A stretch of DNA of 64,000 nt from Glaciecola sp964621345 (GCA_964621345.1 CAZUON010000008.1:33309-97308), one strand, 5' to 3'. Numbered from the stretch's first letter, positions 27,080 to 37,130 are shown. Program-made: numbers and translations. The notes: generated from the sequence alone by a model not told the origin.

Positions 27080-29068
27080 ATGATTAAAATTGGAAGTAAA
27101 TGCTTGTCGTCATCCACCGCGTATTCTCCTTTAAATAAACCCGTATTTTTGAGCGCCTCTTCAGCCATTATTATCCTGCTTATATTTGCGGTGGGATGGC
27201 CTTCAGTTGCCGACGAAACCTTTAAATCTGTGCAAGCGCATATCGTAGAGAATGGTAGTTGGTTCTATGTATTTAGTGTGGCTATTATCTTGGTCAGTGT
27301 GATTTATTTAGGGTTATCACGGTATGGAAAAATCCGACTGGGCCCAGACCATGCCGAGCCCGATTATTCCTTACCCACATGGTTGTCGATGCTGTTTGCG
27401 GCTGGAATGGGAATAGGTTTAATGTTTTATGGCGTAGCCGAGCCTGTAATGCACTACCTTGCGCCACCTAGCGCCGACCCGCAAACAACTGAGGCGGTGA
27501 AAGAAGCGATGACGACGACCTTTTTTCATTGGGGCTTTCATGCATGGTCAATATATGCAGTGGTGGCTTTGATACTGGCTTATTTTAGTTTTAGGCATAA
27601 TTTGCCACTGACTATGCGCTCTGCGCTTTATCCAATTATTGGTGATCGGATATATGGTTGGGCGGGGCACGCAGTCGATATTTTCGCGGTCATTAGCACC
27701 ATATTCGGTGTCGCAACATCATTAGGGCTTGGAGCTGCCCAGATCAATAGTGGATTACACTATTTGCTAGGTATAGAGGTTAGTAACTTTCATCAGATTA
27801 TACTGATGATGGGCATCATTGCTATTGCCATTGTGTCAGTCGTATCTGGTTTGGATAAGGGCATTCGTCGCTTATCTGAAGCTAACATGGTGCTGGCCAT
27901 TGCTTTGTTAGTTTTTATTCTTTTGTTAGGCCCAACGGTTTTCTTGTTAAAGGCTTATTTACAGAACACCGGGGCGTATTTGTCGGATATGGTGCGAAAT
28001 ACGTTTAACTTATACACCTACGCAAAAAGCGATTGGATAGGTGGCTGGACCATCTTTTATTGGGGATGGTGGATTGCATGGGCACCTTTTGTTGGGCTTT
28101 TTATTGCTCGTATATCTCGAGGTCGTACGATTCGAGAGTTTGTCTTAGGAGTGTTACTTATACCCACTGCGTTTACACTCTTTTGGATGACAGTTTTTGG
28201 TAACACTGCAATCGACTTTATTGTTTCTCAGCAACATGCAGGCTTGAGTAATATGGTCAGTGAAGACGTTTCGTCGGCCCTGTTTTTGTTTTTAGAATAC
28301 TTCCCGCTGGGCGATGTATTAGCTGCGATAGCGATTGCTATGGTGGTGATCTTTTTCGTGACTTCATGTGACTCAGGAGCCATGGTGGTCGATATGTTAT
28401 GCTCTCATGGAAAAAATGATACGCCCGTGTGGCAACGGATTTATTGGGCTCTAGGCGTAGGAGTGGTGGCTGCGATTCTGCTTGCGGCAGGTGGTTTGGA
28501 GGCATTGCAAACTATGACCATTGCATCAGCATTACCATTTGCGGTTATTATTCTAATGTCGCTAGTGGGTTTGATAAAAGCGCTTAGAGTAGATGAATAC
28601 AAGCGTGAATCACTACTTATTAGCACATCACCCATGTCGCCAGTTGAACATGCTCAAGGTTGGCAAGAGCGTTTACAAAATATTGTTAACTTTCCGAATA
28701 ATTCAGCGGTTCAAAAGTATCAGGTCAGCATAGTTGTGCCAGCTTTCGAGGCAGTATCGCAAGAACTTTCAAAGCATGGGCTCTATGTTGAGATAACCGA
28801 TAAAAATGCGGTGGTTGAGCTACACGTTCAGCAAGGTGAAGAACAAGATTTCATTTATGGTGTGCACCGACGTAAGCATATTCAACCAGACTTCGCGAGG
28901 CCAGATTCCGCAGACGAAGACGAAGAACATACCTATTACAGAGCCGAAGTACATCTGCGCGAAGGTGGTCAAGACTACGATATTATGGGATGGTCAAAAA
29001 ATGCGGTTATCAACGATATTATTGACCAGTATCACAAGCATCAGCATTTCTTACATTTACTTAGATAA
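27080..29068 (+). CDS. BCCT-family betaine/choline-type transporter
   Basis: 662-residue inner-membrane carrier of the betaine-choline-carnitine family with 12 TM segments. Signatures are GMGIGLMFYGVAEP (TM3 region) and the TM8 stretch GGWTIFYWGWWIAWAPFVG with the following RISRGRTIREF. The Gly-rich MGIG segment, rather than MGMG, is in the region that sets Na+ or H+ coupling. A hydrophilic C-terminal tail of about 150 residues (545-662) resembles BetT-like regulatory tails. A MarR-family gene follows 47 bp later. The likely role is uptake of an osmoprotectant; the substrate is not certain. Confidence 0.88.
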   Translation: MIKIGSKCLSSSTAYSPLNKPVFLSASSAIIILLIFAVGWPSVADETFKSVQAHIVENGSWFYVFSVAIILVSVIYLGLSRYGKIRLGPDHAEPDYSLPTWLSMLFAAGMGIGLMFYGVAEPVMHYLAPPSADPQTTEAVKEAMTTTFFHWGFHAWSIYAVVALILAYFSFRHNLPLTMRSALYPIIGDRIYGWAGHAVDIFAVISTIFGVATSLGLGAAQINSGLHYLLGIEVSNFHQIILMMGIIAIAIVSVVSGLDKGIRRLSEANMVLAIALLVFILLLGPTVFLLKAYLQNTGAYLSDMVRNTFNLYTYAKSDWIGGWTIFYWGWWIAWAPFVGLFIARISRGRTIREFVLGVLLIPTAFTLFWMTVFGNTAIDFIVSQQHAGLSNMVSEDVSSALFLFLEYFPLGDVLAAIAIAMVVIFFVTSCDSGAMVVDMLCSHGKNDTPVWQRIYWALGVGVVAAILLAAGGLEALQTMTIASALPFAVIILMSLVGLIKALRVDEYKRESLLISTSPMSPVEHAQGWQERLQNIVNFPNNSAVQKYQVSIVVPAFEAVSQELSKHGLYVEITDKNAVVELHVQQGEEQDFIYGVHRRKHIQPDFARPDSADEDEEHTYYRAEVHLREGGQDYDIMGWSKNAVINDIIDQYHKHQHFLHLLR

Positions 29069-29115
29069 CCTGAATCTTTAATATCATGGTGCAGAAGCAA
29101 AACGAGGAGTGAGCA

Positions 29116-29589
29116 GTGCAAAAGGATGAAGAGTTATTGATTGCTTTGAGGCGAGTGATACGCGCCATTGATATGCGCTCTAAAAAGTTGAACAAAGAAG
29201 CGGGTCTAACCGGGCCACAGCTCATCGTAATGCAAAATATTGCGAAAACCCCCGGGGTAATGGTGCGACAAATTGCGCATAATATTAATTTAAGCCCAGC
29301 TACGGTTACTAGTATTCTAGATCGATTGGAATTAAAGGTGCTGGTAGAGAGGGTTCGTAGTACCGAGGATAAGCGCAGAGTCGGCGTATTTCTAACAGAG
29401 CAAGGTGAAAGTATGCTCAGTAAAGCCCCTTTGCCCTTACAAGAACATTTCGTAAACCGTTTTGCTAAGCTTCAGGAGTGGGAACAAAGTCAGATGGTAG
29501 CTACCATGCAACGTATTGCCAGTATGATGGATGCAGAAAACATCGACGCCGCTCCCGTACTTGAGGTGGGCAACATTTCCGAGCGGTAA
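29116..29589 (+). CDS. MarR-family transcription regulator, possibly EctR/CosR-like
   Basis: 157-residue winged helix-turn-helix dimeric repressor. The recognition helix region reads MVRQIAHNINLSPATVTSILDRLE, followed by the wing RSTEDKRRVGVFLTEQG. The start is GTG at 29116 with GAGGAG six bases upstream. Its place directly after a BCCT transporter, its length, and the C-terminal PVLEVG tail recall EctR1/CosR, MarR-type regulators of ectoine synthesis and compatible-solute uptake in halophiles and Vibrio. That assignment is from memory of the family and not proven. It most likely controls the transporter and other osmotic-stress genes. Confidence 0.8.
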   Translation: MQKDEELLIALRRVIRAIDMRSKKLNKEAGLTGPQLIVMQNIAKTPGVMVRQIAHNINLSPATVTSILDRLELKVLVERVRSTEDKRRVGVFLTEQGESMLSKAPLPLQEHFVNRFAKLQEWEQSQMVATMQRIASMMDAENIDAAPVLEVGNISER

Positions 29590-29599
29590 TCGTTGTTTG

Positions 29600-30571
29600 C
29601 TAACTATCGCGGTTTACTGCGATATCTGCTAAACCGAGTAGAGCTGCTTTATAATTTGATTCGGGCAAAATAGCGATTGCTGCTTTTGCCTTATCGGCTT
29701 CGGCCACTGCCATCTGGCGCGTGTACTCAATTGAGCCTTGCTCTTTCATAATGTCGAGAATACGGTCAAAGTGCGCCATGCCATCAGCATTTTCAATTGC
29801 ACTTTTTATCAATTGGGCTTCTTCTTCGGGGCTATTCCACATAGCATGAAGCAAGGGGAGGGTGGGTTTACCTTCGGCTAAATCATCGCCAGCTTCTTTG
29901 CCCATTTGCTCACTTACCGCGGTGTAGTCAAGTATATCATCTACCAATTGAAATGCTGTGCCAAGATGCTTTCCATAATATTGCATGGCTAGCTCTACAT
30001 CTTGGCGTTGGTCGGTAAGAACAGCTGAAAGTTGTGTGGCAGCTTCAAACAAACGAGCAGTTTTACTATAAATAACGTCTAAGTATTGTGCTTCTGTGGT
30101 AGTCGGGTCATTGCAGTTCATCAGTTGCATGACCTCACCTTGAGCAATCCGATTAGTCGCGTCAGACAGAATTTCCATGACGCGCATACGCTTTAAATCC
30201 ACCATCATTTGAAATGCGCGAGAATACAAAAAGTCCCCCACTAGTACACTTGCTTGATTGCCGAACAATTCGTTTGCGGTTTCCCGACCTCTGCGCATTG
30301 TAGATTCGTCTACTACATCGTCGTGCAATAGCGTTGCTGTGTGAATAAATTCAATTATTGCAGCTAAGGTATGATGCTCTTGTGTTTGTATATTCAGCGC
30401 TCTGGCCGCCAGTACCGTTAATAAAGGACGAAGACGCTTGCCTCCGCTATTAACAATATAAAAGCCGAGCTGGTCGATTAATGCGACGTCCGAGCTGACT
30501 TGTTGTTGTATTAGTTGATTAACTGCTTTCATGTCGCTGTCAGACAGCTTGCGGATGTTATTTAAGTCCAA
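29600..30571 (-). CDS. ispB: Octaprenyl diphosphate synthase
   Basis: 323-residue trans-polyprenyl synthase that builds the ubiquinone side chain. The first aspartate-rich motif is LLHDDVVDES with MRRGRETAN after it, and the second is QLVDDILDYT. The length equals that of E. coli IspB. It is divergent from rplU, the same arrangement as in enterics, and converges on the MarR gene with 10 bp between the stop codons. Confidence 0.93.
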   Translation of the reverse strand: MDLNNIRKLSDSDMKAVNQLIQQQVSSDVALIDQLGFYIVNSGGKRLRPLLTVLAARALNIQTQEHHTLAAIIEFIHTATLLHDDVVDESTMRRGRETANELFGNQASVLVGDFLYSRAFQMMVDLKRMRVMEILSDATNRIAQGEVMQLMNCNDPTTTEAQYLDVIYSKTARLFEAATQLSAVLTDQRQDVELAMQYYGKHLGTAFQLVDDILDYTAVSEQMGKEAGDDLAEGKPTLPLLHAMWNSPEEEAQLIKSAIENADGMAHFDRILDIMKEQGSIEYTRQMAVAEADKAKAAIAILPESNYKAALLGLADIAVNRDS

Positions 30572-30828
30572 AGCAAACCTTTATTTCAGTAAGTGCACCT
30601 AGTTATAGTTTGATTATTGTGACATCTATCTATCTTTTGGGCTAGGCCATTAGTAAACAATTACCCTCTCAATAGGCAGTTTTATGGGAATTTTTGGGCT
30701 TGGATAAAATATATTCAACTTATTCGTCAATTAGGTGTAGATAAGGCTTGTCACGCGGCTCAACTTTACGTACAATTCGCGCCCTGTTTTTTGAATTGAG
30801 CGCTATTGTGCGCAGTGCGGAGAGAATT

Positions 30829-31140
30829 ATGTACGCGGTTTTCCAAAGTGGTGGTAAACAACACCGTGTGGCCGAAGGTCAAACCGTTCGTCTTGAGAAA
30901 ATTGAAGTTGCACCGGGTGATGCCGTCGAGTTCGATAATATCCTGATGGTCAGTAATGGTGACGATATTAAAATCGGTACACCTTATGTAAATGGCGGCA
31001 AAGTAACTGCAGAAGTAGTTACCCATGGTCGTGGAGAAAAAATTAAAATTGTGAAGTTCCGTCGTCGTAAGCATTCACGCTCACAGATGGGACATCGTCA
31101 GTGGTTCACGGAAGTGAAAATCACTGGTATTCAAGCTTAA
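30829..31140 (+). CDS. rplU: 50S ribosomal protein L21
   Basis: 103-residue ribosomal protein (MYAVFQSGGKQHRVAEGQ; GRGEKIKIVKFRRRKH). The ATG at 30829 with GGAGAG upstream is the true start; an upstream in-frame GTG at 30748 would add 27 non-conserved residues. It is the first gene of rplU-rpmA. Its promoter must lie in the 257 bp shared with ispB. Confidence 0.97.
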   Translation: MYAVFQSGGKQHRVAEGQTVRLEKIEVAPGDAVEFDNILMVSNGDDIKIGTPYVNGGKVTAEVVTHGRGEKIKIVKFRRRKHSRSQMGHRQWFTEVKITGIQA

Positions 31141-31155
31141 GTAGGAGACGAACAC

Positions 31156-31413
31156 ATGGCACATAAAAAGGCTGGTGGTAGTACTAAAAACGGTCGCGAT
31201 TCAATTGCTAAGCGCTTAGGCGTTAAGCGTTTCGGCGGCCAAAGCGTATTAGCAGGCAACATCATTGTTCGTCAGCGCGGAACTAAGTTCCATGCCGGTG
31301 ACAACATGGGTATTGGTAAAGACCATACTTTGTTTGCATTGTCAGACGGTAAAGTACAGTTTGAAACAAAAGGTCCTAAAAACCGTAAATACGTAAGTAT
31401 TGTTGCTGAGTAA
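31156..31413 (+). CDS. rpmA: 50S ribosomal protein L27
   Basis: 85-residue ribosomal protein, starting MAHKKAGGSTKNGRDS with the usual core GVKRFGGQSVLAGNIIVRQR. It has the gammaproteobacterial N-terminus whose tail reaches the peptidyl transferase centre. It follows rplU by 15 bp after GTAGGAGA and is closed by an intrinsic terminator. Confidence 0.97.
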   Translation: MAHKKAGGSTKNGRDSIAKRLGVKRFGGQSVLAGNIIVRQRGTKFHAGDNMGIGKDHTLFALSDGKVQFETKGPKNRKYVSIVAE

Positions 31414-31433
31414 GGCATCATTGTTTATATGCG

Positions 31434-31461
31434 AAAACCCCGCACTAGCGGGGTTTTTTTT
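31434..31461 (+). terminator. Terminator of rplU-rpmA
   Basis: Stem AACCCCGC / GCGGGGTT with loop ACTA followed by a run of eight T. It separates the ribosomal genes from obgE, so obgE needs its own promoter or read-through. Confidence 0.9.
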
Positions 31462-31551
31462 GCCCTATTTGTATCTATATTTGGTAAGTGGGGCTTTGCG
31501 CAAAGCGTAGGTTTTTAGTAGGCTGTAGTTAGGTCACATGAGTGTAAAAAA

Positions 31552-32721
31552 ATGAAATTTGTAGATGAAGCAGAGATACGTGTTGAAGCAGGCGACGGCG
31601 GGAACGGCGTTGTAGGTTTTAGGCGCGAAAAATATATTCCACGAGGCGGTCCCGATGGTGGTGATGGCGGTGATGGTGGAAGTGTGTTTCTTGAAGCAGA
31701 CGAAAACTTAAATACACTTATTGACTATCGGTTTGAGCGCTTTCATAGAGCCCAGCGTGGTGAAAATGGTAAGGGTAGTGACTGCACTGGTCACAAGGGC
31801 GAGGACTTAATTCTCAAAGTGCCAGTAGGTACTCGCGCAACCGACAAAGAAACCCTAGAAGTACTGGGCGATTTGACTCAGCATGGTCAACGCTTGAAAG
31901 TCGCTCAGGGTGGTTTTCATGGTTTAGGGAATGCTCGTTTTAAGACCAGCACAAACCGCGCTCCTAGGCAAAAAAGTAATGGTACTCCGGGCGAAATTCG
32001 CATGCTGACCTTAGAGTTAATGTTGCTTGCAGATGTTGGTTTGTTGGGATTGCCTAATGCCGGTAAATCTACCTTTATTCGCTCTGTGTCAGCGGCTAAA
32101 CCGAAAGTGGCCGATTATCCTTTTACAACCTTGATTCCAAACCTTGGAGTGGTGCGATTAGATTCACAAGCCAGTTTTGTGATTGCAGATATTCCAGGCC
32201 TAATTGAAGGGGCCTCGGACGGCGCGGGATTAGGGATTCAATTTCTAAAACACTTAGAGCGTTGCCGGGTGTTGTTACACCTTGTGGATGTAATGCCTGC
32301 AGATGGTTCTGACCCTGTTGAAAATGCATTAACAATAATTAATGAATTAGAAGCATACAGTCCCAAACTAGCTTCAAAGCCCCGTTGGTTGGTATTTAAC
32401 AAAATAGACTTAATGTTAGAAGAAGAGGCCGATAAACTCTGTCAAGATATTGCTGATCAGATGGGCTGGGAAGAAGACTATTATCAAATATCAGCGGTTC
32501 AAAAAATGGGTGTTACAGACATCTGCCAAGATGTTATGACCTTTTTAGAAAGCCTGCCAGCAGAGGACTTCAACAATTCTGAAGAAGATGATGATGCCTT
32601 CGTTTGGGAAACCCCTAAACCGCGTTTTCAACATGCACAAAGTGACGAATTGTTTGACGAAGATGACGACGAGGATGATGAAGACGACGATCATCCTAAT
32701 GTGATTTATACGAAGGAATAA
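31552..32721 (+). CDS. obgE: GTPase ObgE/CgtA
   Basis: 389-residue ribosome-associated GTPase involved in 50S assembly and growth control. It has the glycine-rich Obg fold (RREKYIPRGGPDGGDGGDGG), the G domain with G1 GLPNAGKST, switch region DYPFTTLIPNLG, G3 DIPGLIEG and G4 NKID. The C-terminal tail is very acidic (FDEDDDEDDEDDD), as in gammaproteobacterial Obg. It lies after rpmA, its usual neighbour; no yhbE-like gene lies between. Confidence 0.95.
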   Translation: MKFVDEAEIRVEAGDGGNGVVGFRREKYIPRGGPDGGDGGDGGSVFLEADENLNTLIDYRFERFHRAQRGENGKGSDCTGHKGEDLILKVPVGTRATDKETLEVLGDLTQHGQRLKVAQGGFHGLGNARFKTSTNRAPRQKSNGTPGEIRMLTLELMLLADVGLLGLPNAGKSTFIRSVSAAKPKVADYPFTTLIPNLGVVRLDSQASFVIADIPGLIEGASDGAGLGIQFLKHLERCRVLLHLVDVMPADGSDPVENALTIINELEAYSPKLASKPRWLVFNKIDLMLEEEADKLCQDIADQMGWEEDYYQISAVQKMGVTDICQDVMTFLESLPAEDFNNSEEDDDAFVWETPKPRFQHAQSDELFDEDDDEDDEDDDHPNVIYTKE

Positions 32722-32765
32722 TCACAACAAAAGTACTAAACAAAGAAGTAAAAAGTTGTAAATTT

Positions 32766-32813
32766 AAAGGCGCAATTGATTCACAAAAAAGTGATCAATT
32801 AAGCGCCTTTTTT
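32766..32813 (+). terminator. Terminator after obgE
   Basis: Long stem AAAGGCGC ... AATTGAT-t-CAC, loop AAAAAA, GTG-ATCAATT-aa-GCGCCTTT, then a T-run. Small bulges do not break pairing. Confidence 0.85.
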
Positions 32814-32880
32814 AGTTATATATAGCAGTTTTGTAAAAGTATTGTTGGTACGTCCTTGTACCTACTTAAGAAGAGTTGTT

Positions 32881-33978
32881 ATGAAATCGTCAGTTAAGCA
32901 AAGCCTGTTCTCGGTTTTTACTATCGCATTGATAGTAGTAAGCCACTCTGCCTATTCTCAATTTAGAGGCGGTGACCGACCTAAATTAGTGGTAGTTGAG
33001 CCATTGAGTTTTGAGTATGAGTCGTCATTGATTGAAGCGGTGGGTACGGCGCAAGCGAAGCGCTCAGTTACCCTATTCCCTAGCGTAACCGATGAAGTCA
33101 CAGAAGTTAATTTTATGCCAGGACAAACGGTTGAGCGGGGTGCGGTGCTAGTCGCTTTGGACAGCAGATTACAGGACGTTGCCATCGAGCGGGCGCAAAT
33201 CCAAGTTGACGATGCACAACGAAATCTAGACCGCGTAAAAGCAAGTGTTACCAAAGGTGCAGTTACACAGCTCGAATTAGATGATGCCGACACTGCGCTT
33301 CGCCTCGCGAAAGTTGAGTTGCAGGAAGCTCGAGAAAACAAAGAAGATAGATTGGTACGCGCACCATTTTCTGGCATCGTTGGTTTGACTGATGTGGAGG
33401 TGGGTGATCGTATCGGCCCGCAAACAGAAATTACAACAATTGATGACAGAAACGAGCTCTTTGTTAATTTTGTTGCGCCCGAATTAGCCGTTTCCTACCT
33501 TATGCAAAAACCTGACGTGCAATTACAACCTTGGACAGACCGTGGAGTCTCGCTAACTGCTAAAATTGGTGAGGTGGACTCGCGCGTAAACACACAAGAT
33601 AGAACAATAAGAGCGAGAGCTTTGCTCGAGAACGCAGCAGACCAATTTCGACCGGGTATGAGTTTTAGGGTATCCCTGACAATCCGCGGCGAGCGTTACG
33701 TGGCAATACCAGAGGCAGCATTATCTTGGGGAGCAACTGGCGCATTTGTGTGGTTGTCAGAAGATACTAAAGCCAAGCGCGTTGAGGTTCAGGTTAAACA
33801 ACGTTTACGCGGGCGCATTTTAGTGTCTGGCGATTTGCGCGACGGTGAACCGTTAATCGTTGAGGGAATACAGGGCTTGAGAAACGGTCAGGCGCTAAAC
33901 ATTCAAAATATGGATGCACTAGGCACAACAGGGAGTCAGTTAAGTAAAAAGAATAGTGAAGAAAAGGTCACCGGATAA
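32881..33978 (+). CDS. RND efflux pump periplasmic adaptor (membrane fusion protein)
   Basis: 365-residue adaptor linking an inner-membrane RND pump to an outer-membrane channel. After a signal peptide (about residues 1-27, ending HSAYSQ) come a barrel-sandwich half (EAVGTAQAKRSVTLFPSV), an alpha-hairpin of about 60 residues, the lipoyl-like second half (RAPFSGIVGLTDVEVGDRI), a beta-barrel and a membrane-proximal domain. The start is ATG at 32881 with AAGAAGAG upstream; an upstream TTG at 32842 is rejected. Its TAA overlaps the permease ATG by one base. No outer-membrane channel gene is adjacent, so a TolC homologue elsewhere is expected. Confidence 0.9.
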   Translation: MKSSVKQSLFSVFTIALIVVSHSAYSQFRGGDRPKLVVVEPLSFEYESSLIEAVGTAQAKRSVTLFPSVTDEVTEVNFMPGQTVERGAVLVALDSRLQDVAIERAQIQVDDAQRNLDRVKASVTKGAVTQLELDDADTALRLAKVELQEARENKEDRLVRAPFSGIVGLTDVEVGDRIGPQTEITTIDDRNELFVNFVAPELAVSYLMQKPDVQLQPWTDRGVSLTAKIGEVDSRVNTQDRTIRARALLENAADQFRPGMSFRVSLTIRGERYVAIPEAALSWGATGAFVWLSEDTKAKRVEVQVKQRLRGRILVSGDLRDGEPLIVEGIQGLRNGQALNIQNMDALGTTGSQLSKKNSEEKVTG

Positions 33979-36900
33979 TGTTTAAAAATACGCTTTTCAA
34001 AGATGACTTGCCATCAACATCAATTCGCCGCCCGGTTCTTATTCTTGTTTTAAACTTGCTAATCGTAACCGCTGGTATTGCCGCCTTATATGGTCTTGAG
34101 GTTAGAGAATTACCAGATGTTGATAGACCTATTATTACCGTAAGCGCATCATATCCGGGTGCTGCACCGGAAACGGTTGATTCAGAAGTAACTAGCCGTT
34201 TAGAAGGCGCAGTTGCAAGGGTAAGCGGCGTTAAGTCGATTCGCGCTTCCAGTGAAGAGGGGAGTAGCAGAATACGAGTTGAGTTTAGACCTGGAGTAAA
34301 TATTGAAGATGCCGCCAATGAGACCAGAGAGTCTGTGGCAAGAATTGAACGACGCTTACCTGATGAAGTGGAGCAAGTGTCGATTGTTAAAGCTGACAAC
34401 GACGCACAAGCGGTGGTTAATGTAGCGGTATCGAGCGAAAGATACGATTTAGAGACACTTACCGACGTCGTCGAAACCGACCTTGCGCCTTTGTTTCTAA
34501 ATGTACCAGGAGTTGCCGACGTCCGACTCGATGGCGACCGGCAGCGAGTCTTAAGGGTTAGTGTAGATAATTTAAGATTGACGAGTTTTCAGCTGTCAAT
34601 TTCAGATGTGGCAGCAGCGCTAAACACTGCGCCTTTTGATGTTCCGGCAGGGAGTATTCGCTCTTCTGATCAACAATTAATAGTGCGCGCAGATGCGACA
34701 TCGGTCAGTGAGCAAGATGTAAGAGATATTGTAGTCGCCGGTGATATTAAAATTGGTGATGTTGCAAACGTCTACTTTGGCCCTGCCGATTTACGCTCAA
34801 TAGTCCGTTTAGACGGTACACCTGTAATTGGTATTGGGGTTATTCGTCAGGCCCGCTCAAACACCATCGAAATTTCTGATGAAGTACTACAGATGGTAGA
34901 AGGTTTAAAGACACGTTTTCCCGAATTGAATATGACGGTAACTTCCGATGATGCTGAGTTTATTCGTGATTCGGTCAATGAAGTACTGCAATCTCTTATT
35001 TTCACTATTGTGCTAGTGATTGCCACCTTACTGGTGTTTATAGGTAAATTCCGAGCAACGCTTATTCCAGCGCTTGCCATACCCGTGTCGCTTATAGGAT
35101 CGCTTGCTTTGTTATGGGCGTTTGGATTCTCTATAAACATTCTTACGCTGTTAGCGCTAGTTCTTGCGACGGGCTTAATTGTAGATGATGCCATTGTGGT
35201 ATCGGAAAATATTCAACGCCGACGCGCACAAGGCATGGGAGCGCGAGCTGCTGCCGTATTAGGCACAAGAGAAGTGTTTTTTGCGGTTGTTGCAACGACC
35301 GCAGTATTGGTAGCGGTCTTTGTACCCATTGCTTTTTTGCCCTCAACCGCCGGTAGATTATTCAGAGAATTTGGCGGCGTATTGGCCGGTAGTGTCATTA
35401 TTTCATCGTTTGTTGCGTTGTCGTTAGTGCCTGCATTGACCGCTAAAATCCCTGCGATAGACTTAAGTAAACAAAAAGAGCCCGGCCTGTTGAGCCGTTT
35501 CGGTAGCGCTTGTGTCAATGCTTATGAGCGTGCTCTTAAGTTTGTGCTTAGATACTCCGTTCTTGTGTTTGGCGCTTGTATTTTGATTGCCAGTGGCGCC
35601 TATTTCACATTTGCCACTCTTGAAAACCAACTCCTTCCTACCGAAGACAGAGGCGTGGTACGAATATTTGCCCGTGGACCCGATGGTACTGGGATTAACT
35701 TCATGGACCGCCAAGCGCTTAAAACAGAAGAGCTACTGTTGCCTAATGTTGCTCAAGGCGAAATAGAGTCAATTTATACAGTAGTGGGCCGATGGGATCC
35801 GAATATTCTCTTCATTACCGTACCGTTGGTCGACTGGGATGACAGAGAGCGTTCCCAACAAGAGATTATCAATGAATTAAGGCCTATGCTATCTCAAGTC
35901 GCTGGTGCGCCTGGCAGAGCATTTGGGAGTAACAGCTTAAACTTACGTGGTTTTGGCGGTGGTTTTGAAATGGCCTTGACCGGCGATAACTATCTTGAGA
36001 TTTACGAAGCGGCTATTGCGTTTGCAAAGAGAGTAGAAGATGAATTGCCAGAGTTAGGTCGGGTTGAGGTGTCTTACGAGCCCACTCAGCCGCAACTGCG
36101 GGTAAACATTGACCGACGCCGCGCTGAAGAGCTCGGTGTGGCCTTCGAAGACGTTTCTCGAACCTTACGAGCAGCCATTAATGGCGACGACATTGTTGAT
36201 TTAAATGTTGGCGACCAAGCGGTTCCCATCATCTTACAAGCAGAGTCTCGAAACTCACTAGACCCTGCAAATATCCTAAATCTGTATGTCAGCTCAAATA
36301 ATGGCAGCTTAGTGCCGCTCTCAAGCGTTGCTTATGTGACCGAAGAAGGTGTTGCCGCTGAACTTGAACGTCACGCTCAACGACGTGCAATTGAGTTAGA
36401 AATGGATTTACCCGACTCGGTAACGATTGAGCAAGCTGTAAACGCGATACGCGATTTGGCAAATGAGACATTACCCGCGGGAATTGGGGTGGTGTTTTTA
36501 GGTGAAGCTCAGACCTTTCAAGAAACTAATCAACAAGTCATGCTCACTTATGTGCTTGCGTTTTTAATTGTCTTGTTGGTATTAGCTGCTCAGTTTGAAA
36601 GCTTCAACAGTGCTTTTGTGGTCGTGCTAACCGTACCATTTGGAATAGCAGCAGCAATCTATGCCTTGTACTTTACTGGAACATCGGTCAATATTTACTC
36701 TCAAATTGGTTTGGTAATGCTTATTGGTTTGTTAGCGAAAAACTCTATTTTGCTTGTTGAGTTTGCTAATCAGCTTCGAGATGGTGGTATGGAAGTAGCC
36801 GAAGCGATAGTTGAAGCCGGAAAGGTTCGACTACGACCTATTATGATGACCTTGGTGTCTACAATATTAGGGGGCCTACCACTGATATTATCTACCGGTG

Positions 36901-37082
36901 CAGGTGCAGAAGCGAGAAACGCAATTGGTTGGGTGGTGTTTGGCGGCTTAGGTCTAGCGGTTGTCTTTACCCTATTTTTAACGCCTGTTCTTTACTACGC
37001 ATTTGCTCGTTTTTCTAAGCCACGGGCGGACGAAGCTAATCGTCTTAATATCGAATTGGAAGCGGCGGAAAAACAGTTATAA
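33978..37082 (+). CDS. RND efflux permease, HAE1-type
   Basis: 1034-residue proton-driven exporter with 12 TM helices and two large periplasmic loops. The TM4 region (GLIVDDAIVVSENIQRRRA) carries the paired Asp residues of the proton relay. The TM10 region has LIGLLAKNSILLVEFANQ with the essential Lys, and the TM12 region ends VFTLFLTPVLYY. Some N-terminal wording (SASYPGAAPETVDSEVTSRLE) is standard for multidrug HAE1 pumps. It is the second gene of a two-gene operon and is closed by a terminator at 37102. Substrates are not predictable from sequence. Confidence 0.92.
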   Translation: MFKNTLFKDDLPSTSIRRPVLILVLNLLIVTAGIAALYGLEVRELPDVDRPIITVSASYPGAAPETVDSEVTSRLEGAVARVSGVKSIRASSEEGSSRIRVEFRPGVNIEDAANETRESVARIERRLPDEVEQVSIVKADNDAQAVVNVAVSSERYDLETLTDVVETDLAPLFLNVPGVADVRLDGDRQRVLRVSVDNLRLTSFQLSISDVAAALNTAPFDVPAGSIRSSDQQLIVRADATSVSEQDVRDIVVAGDIKIGDVANVYFGPADLRSIVRLDGTPVIGIGVIRQARSNTIEISDEVLQMVEGLKTRFPELNMTVTSDDAEFIRDSVNEVLQSLIFTIVLVIATLLVFIGKFRATLIPALAIPVSLIGSLALLWAFGFSINILTLLALVLATGLIVDDAIVVSENIQRRRAQGMGARAAAVLGTREVFFAVVATTAVLVAVFVPIAFLPSTAGRLFREFGGVLAGSVIISSFVALSLVPALTAKIPAIDLSKQKEPGLLSRFGSACVNAYERALKFVLRYSVLVFGACILIASGAYFTFATLENQLLPTEDRGVVRIFARGPDGTGINFMDRQALKTEELLLPNVAQGEIESIYTVVGRWDPNILFITVPLVDWDDRERSQQEIINELRPMLSQVAGAPGRAFGSNSLNLRGFGGGFEMALTGDNYLEIYEAAIAFAKRVEDELPELGRVEVSYEPTQPQLRVNIDRRRAEELGVAFEDVSRTLRAAINGDDIVDLNVGDQAVPIILQAESRNSLDPANILNLYVSSNNGSLVPLSSVAYVTEEGVAAELERHAQRRAIELEMDLPDSVTIEQAVNAIRDLANETLPAGIGVVFLGEAQTFQETNQQVMLTYVLAFLIVLLVLAAQFESFNSAFVVVLTVPFGIAAAIYALYFTGTSVNIYSQIGLVMLIGLLAKNSILLVEFANQLRDGGMEVAEAIVEAGKVRLRPIMMTLVSTILGGLPLILSTGAGAEARNAIGWVVFGGLGLAVVFTLFLTPVLYYAFARFSKPRADEANRLNIELEAAEKQL

Positions 37083-37101
37083 TAAGCTATTGATTATCCG
37101 A

Positions 37102-37130
37102 AAGCGCGTATTCTTTACGCGCTTTTTTTT
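37102..37130 (+). terminator. Terminator of the RND operon
   Basis: Stem AAGCGCGTA / TACGCGCTT with loop TTCTT and an unbroken T8 run. It ends just before elaA. Confidence 0.92.

Noticed and set aside
30748..30828. N-terminal extension of L21
   Set aside because: L21 homologues begin at MYAVF; the extension is non-conserved and the ribosome-binding site belongs to ATG 30829.
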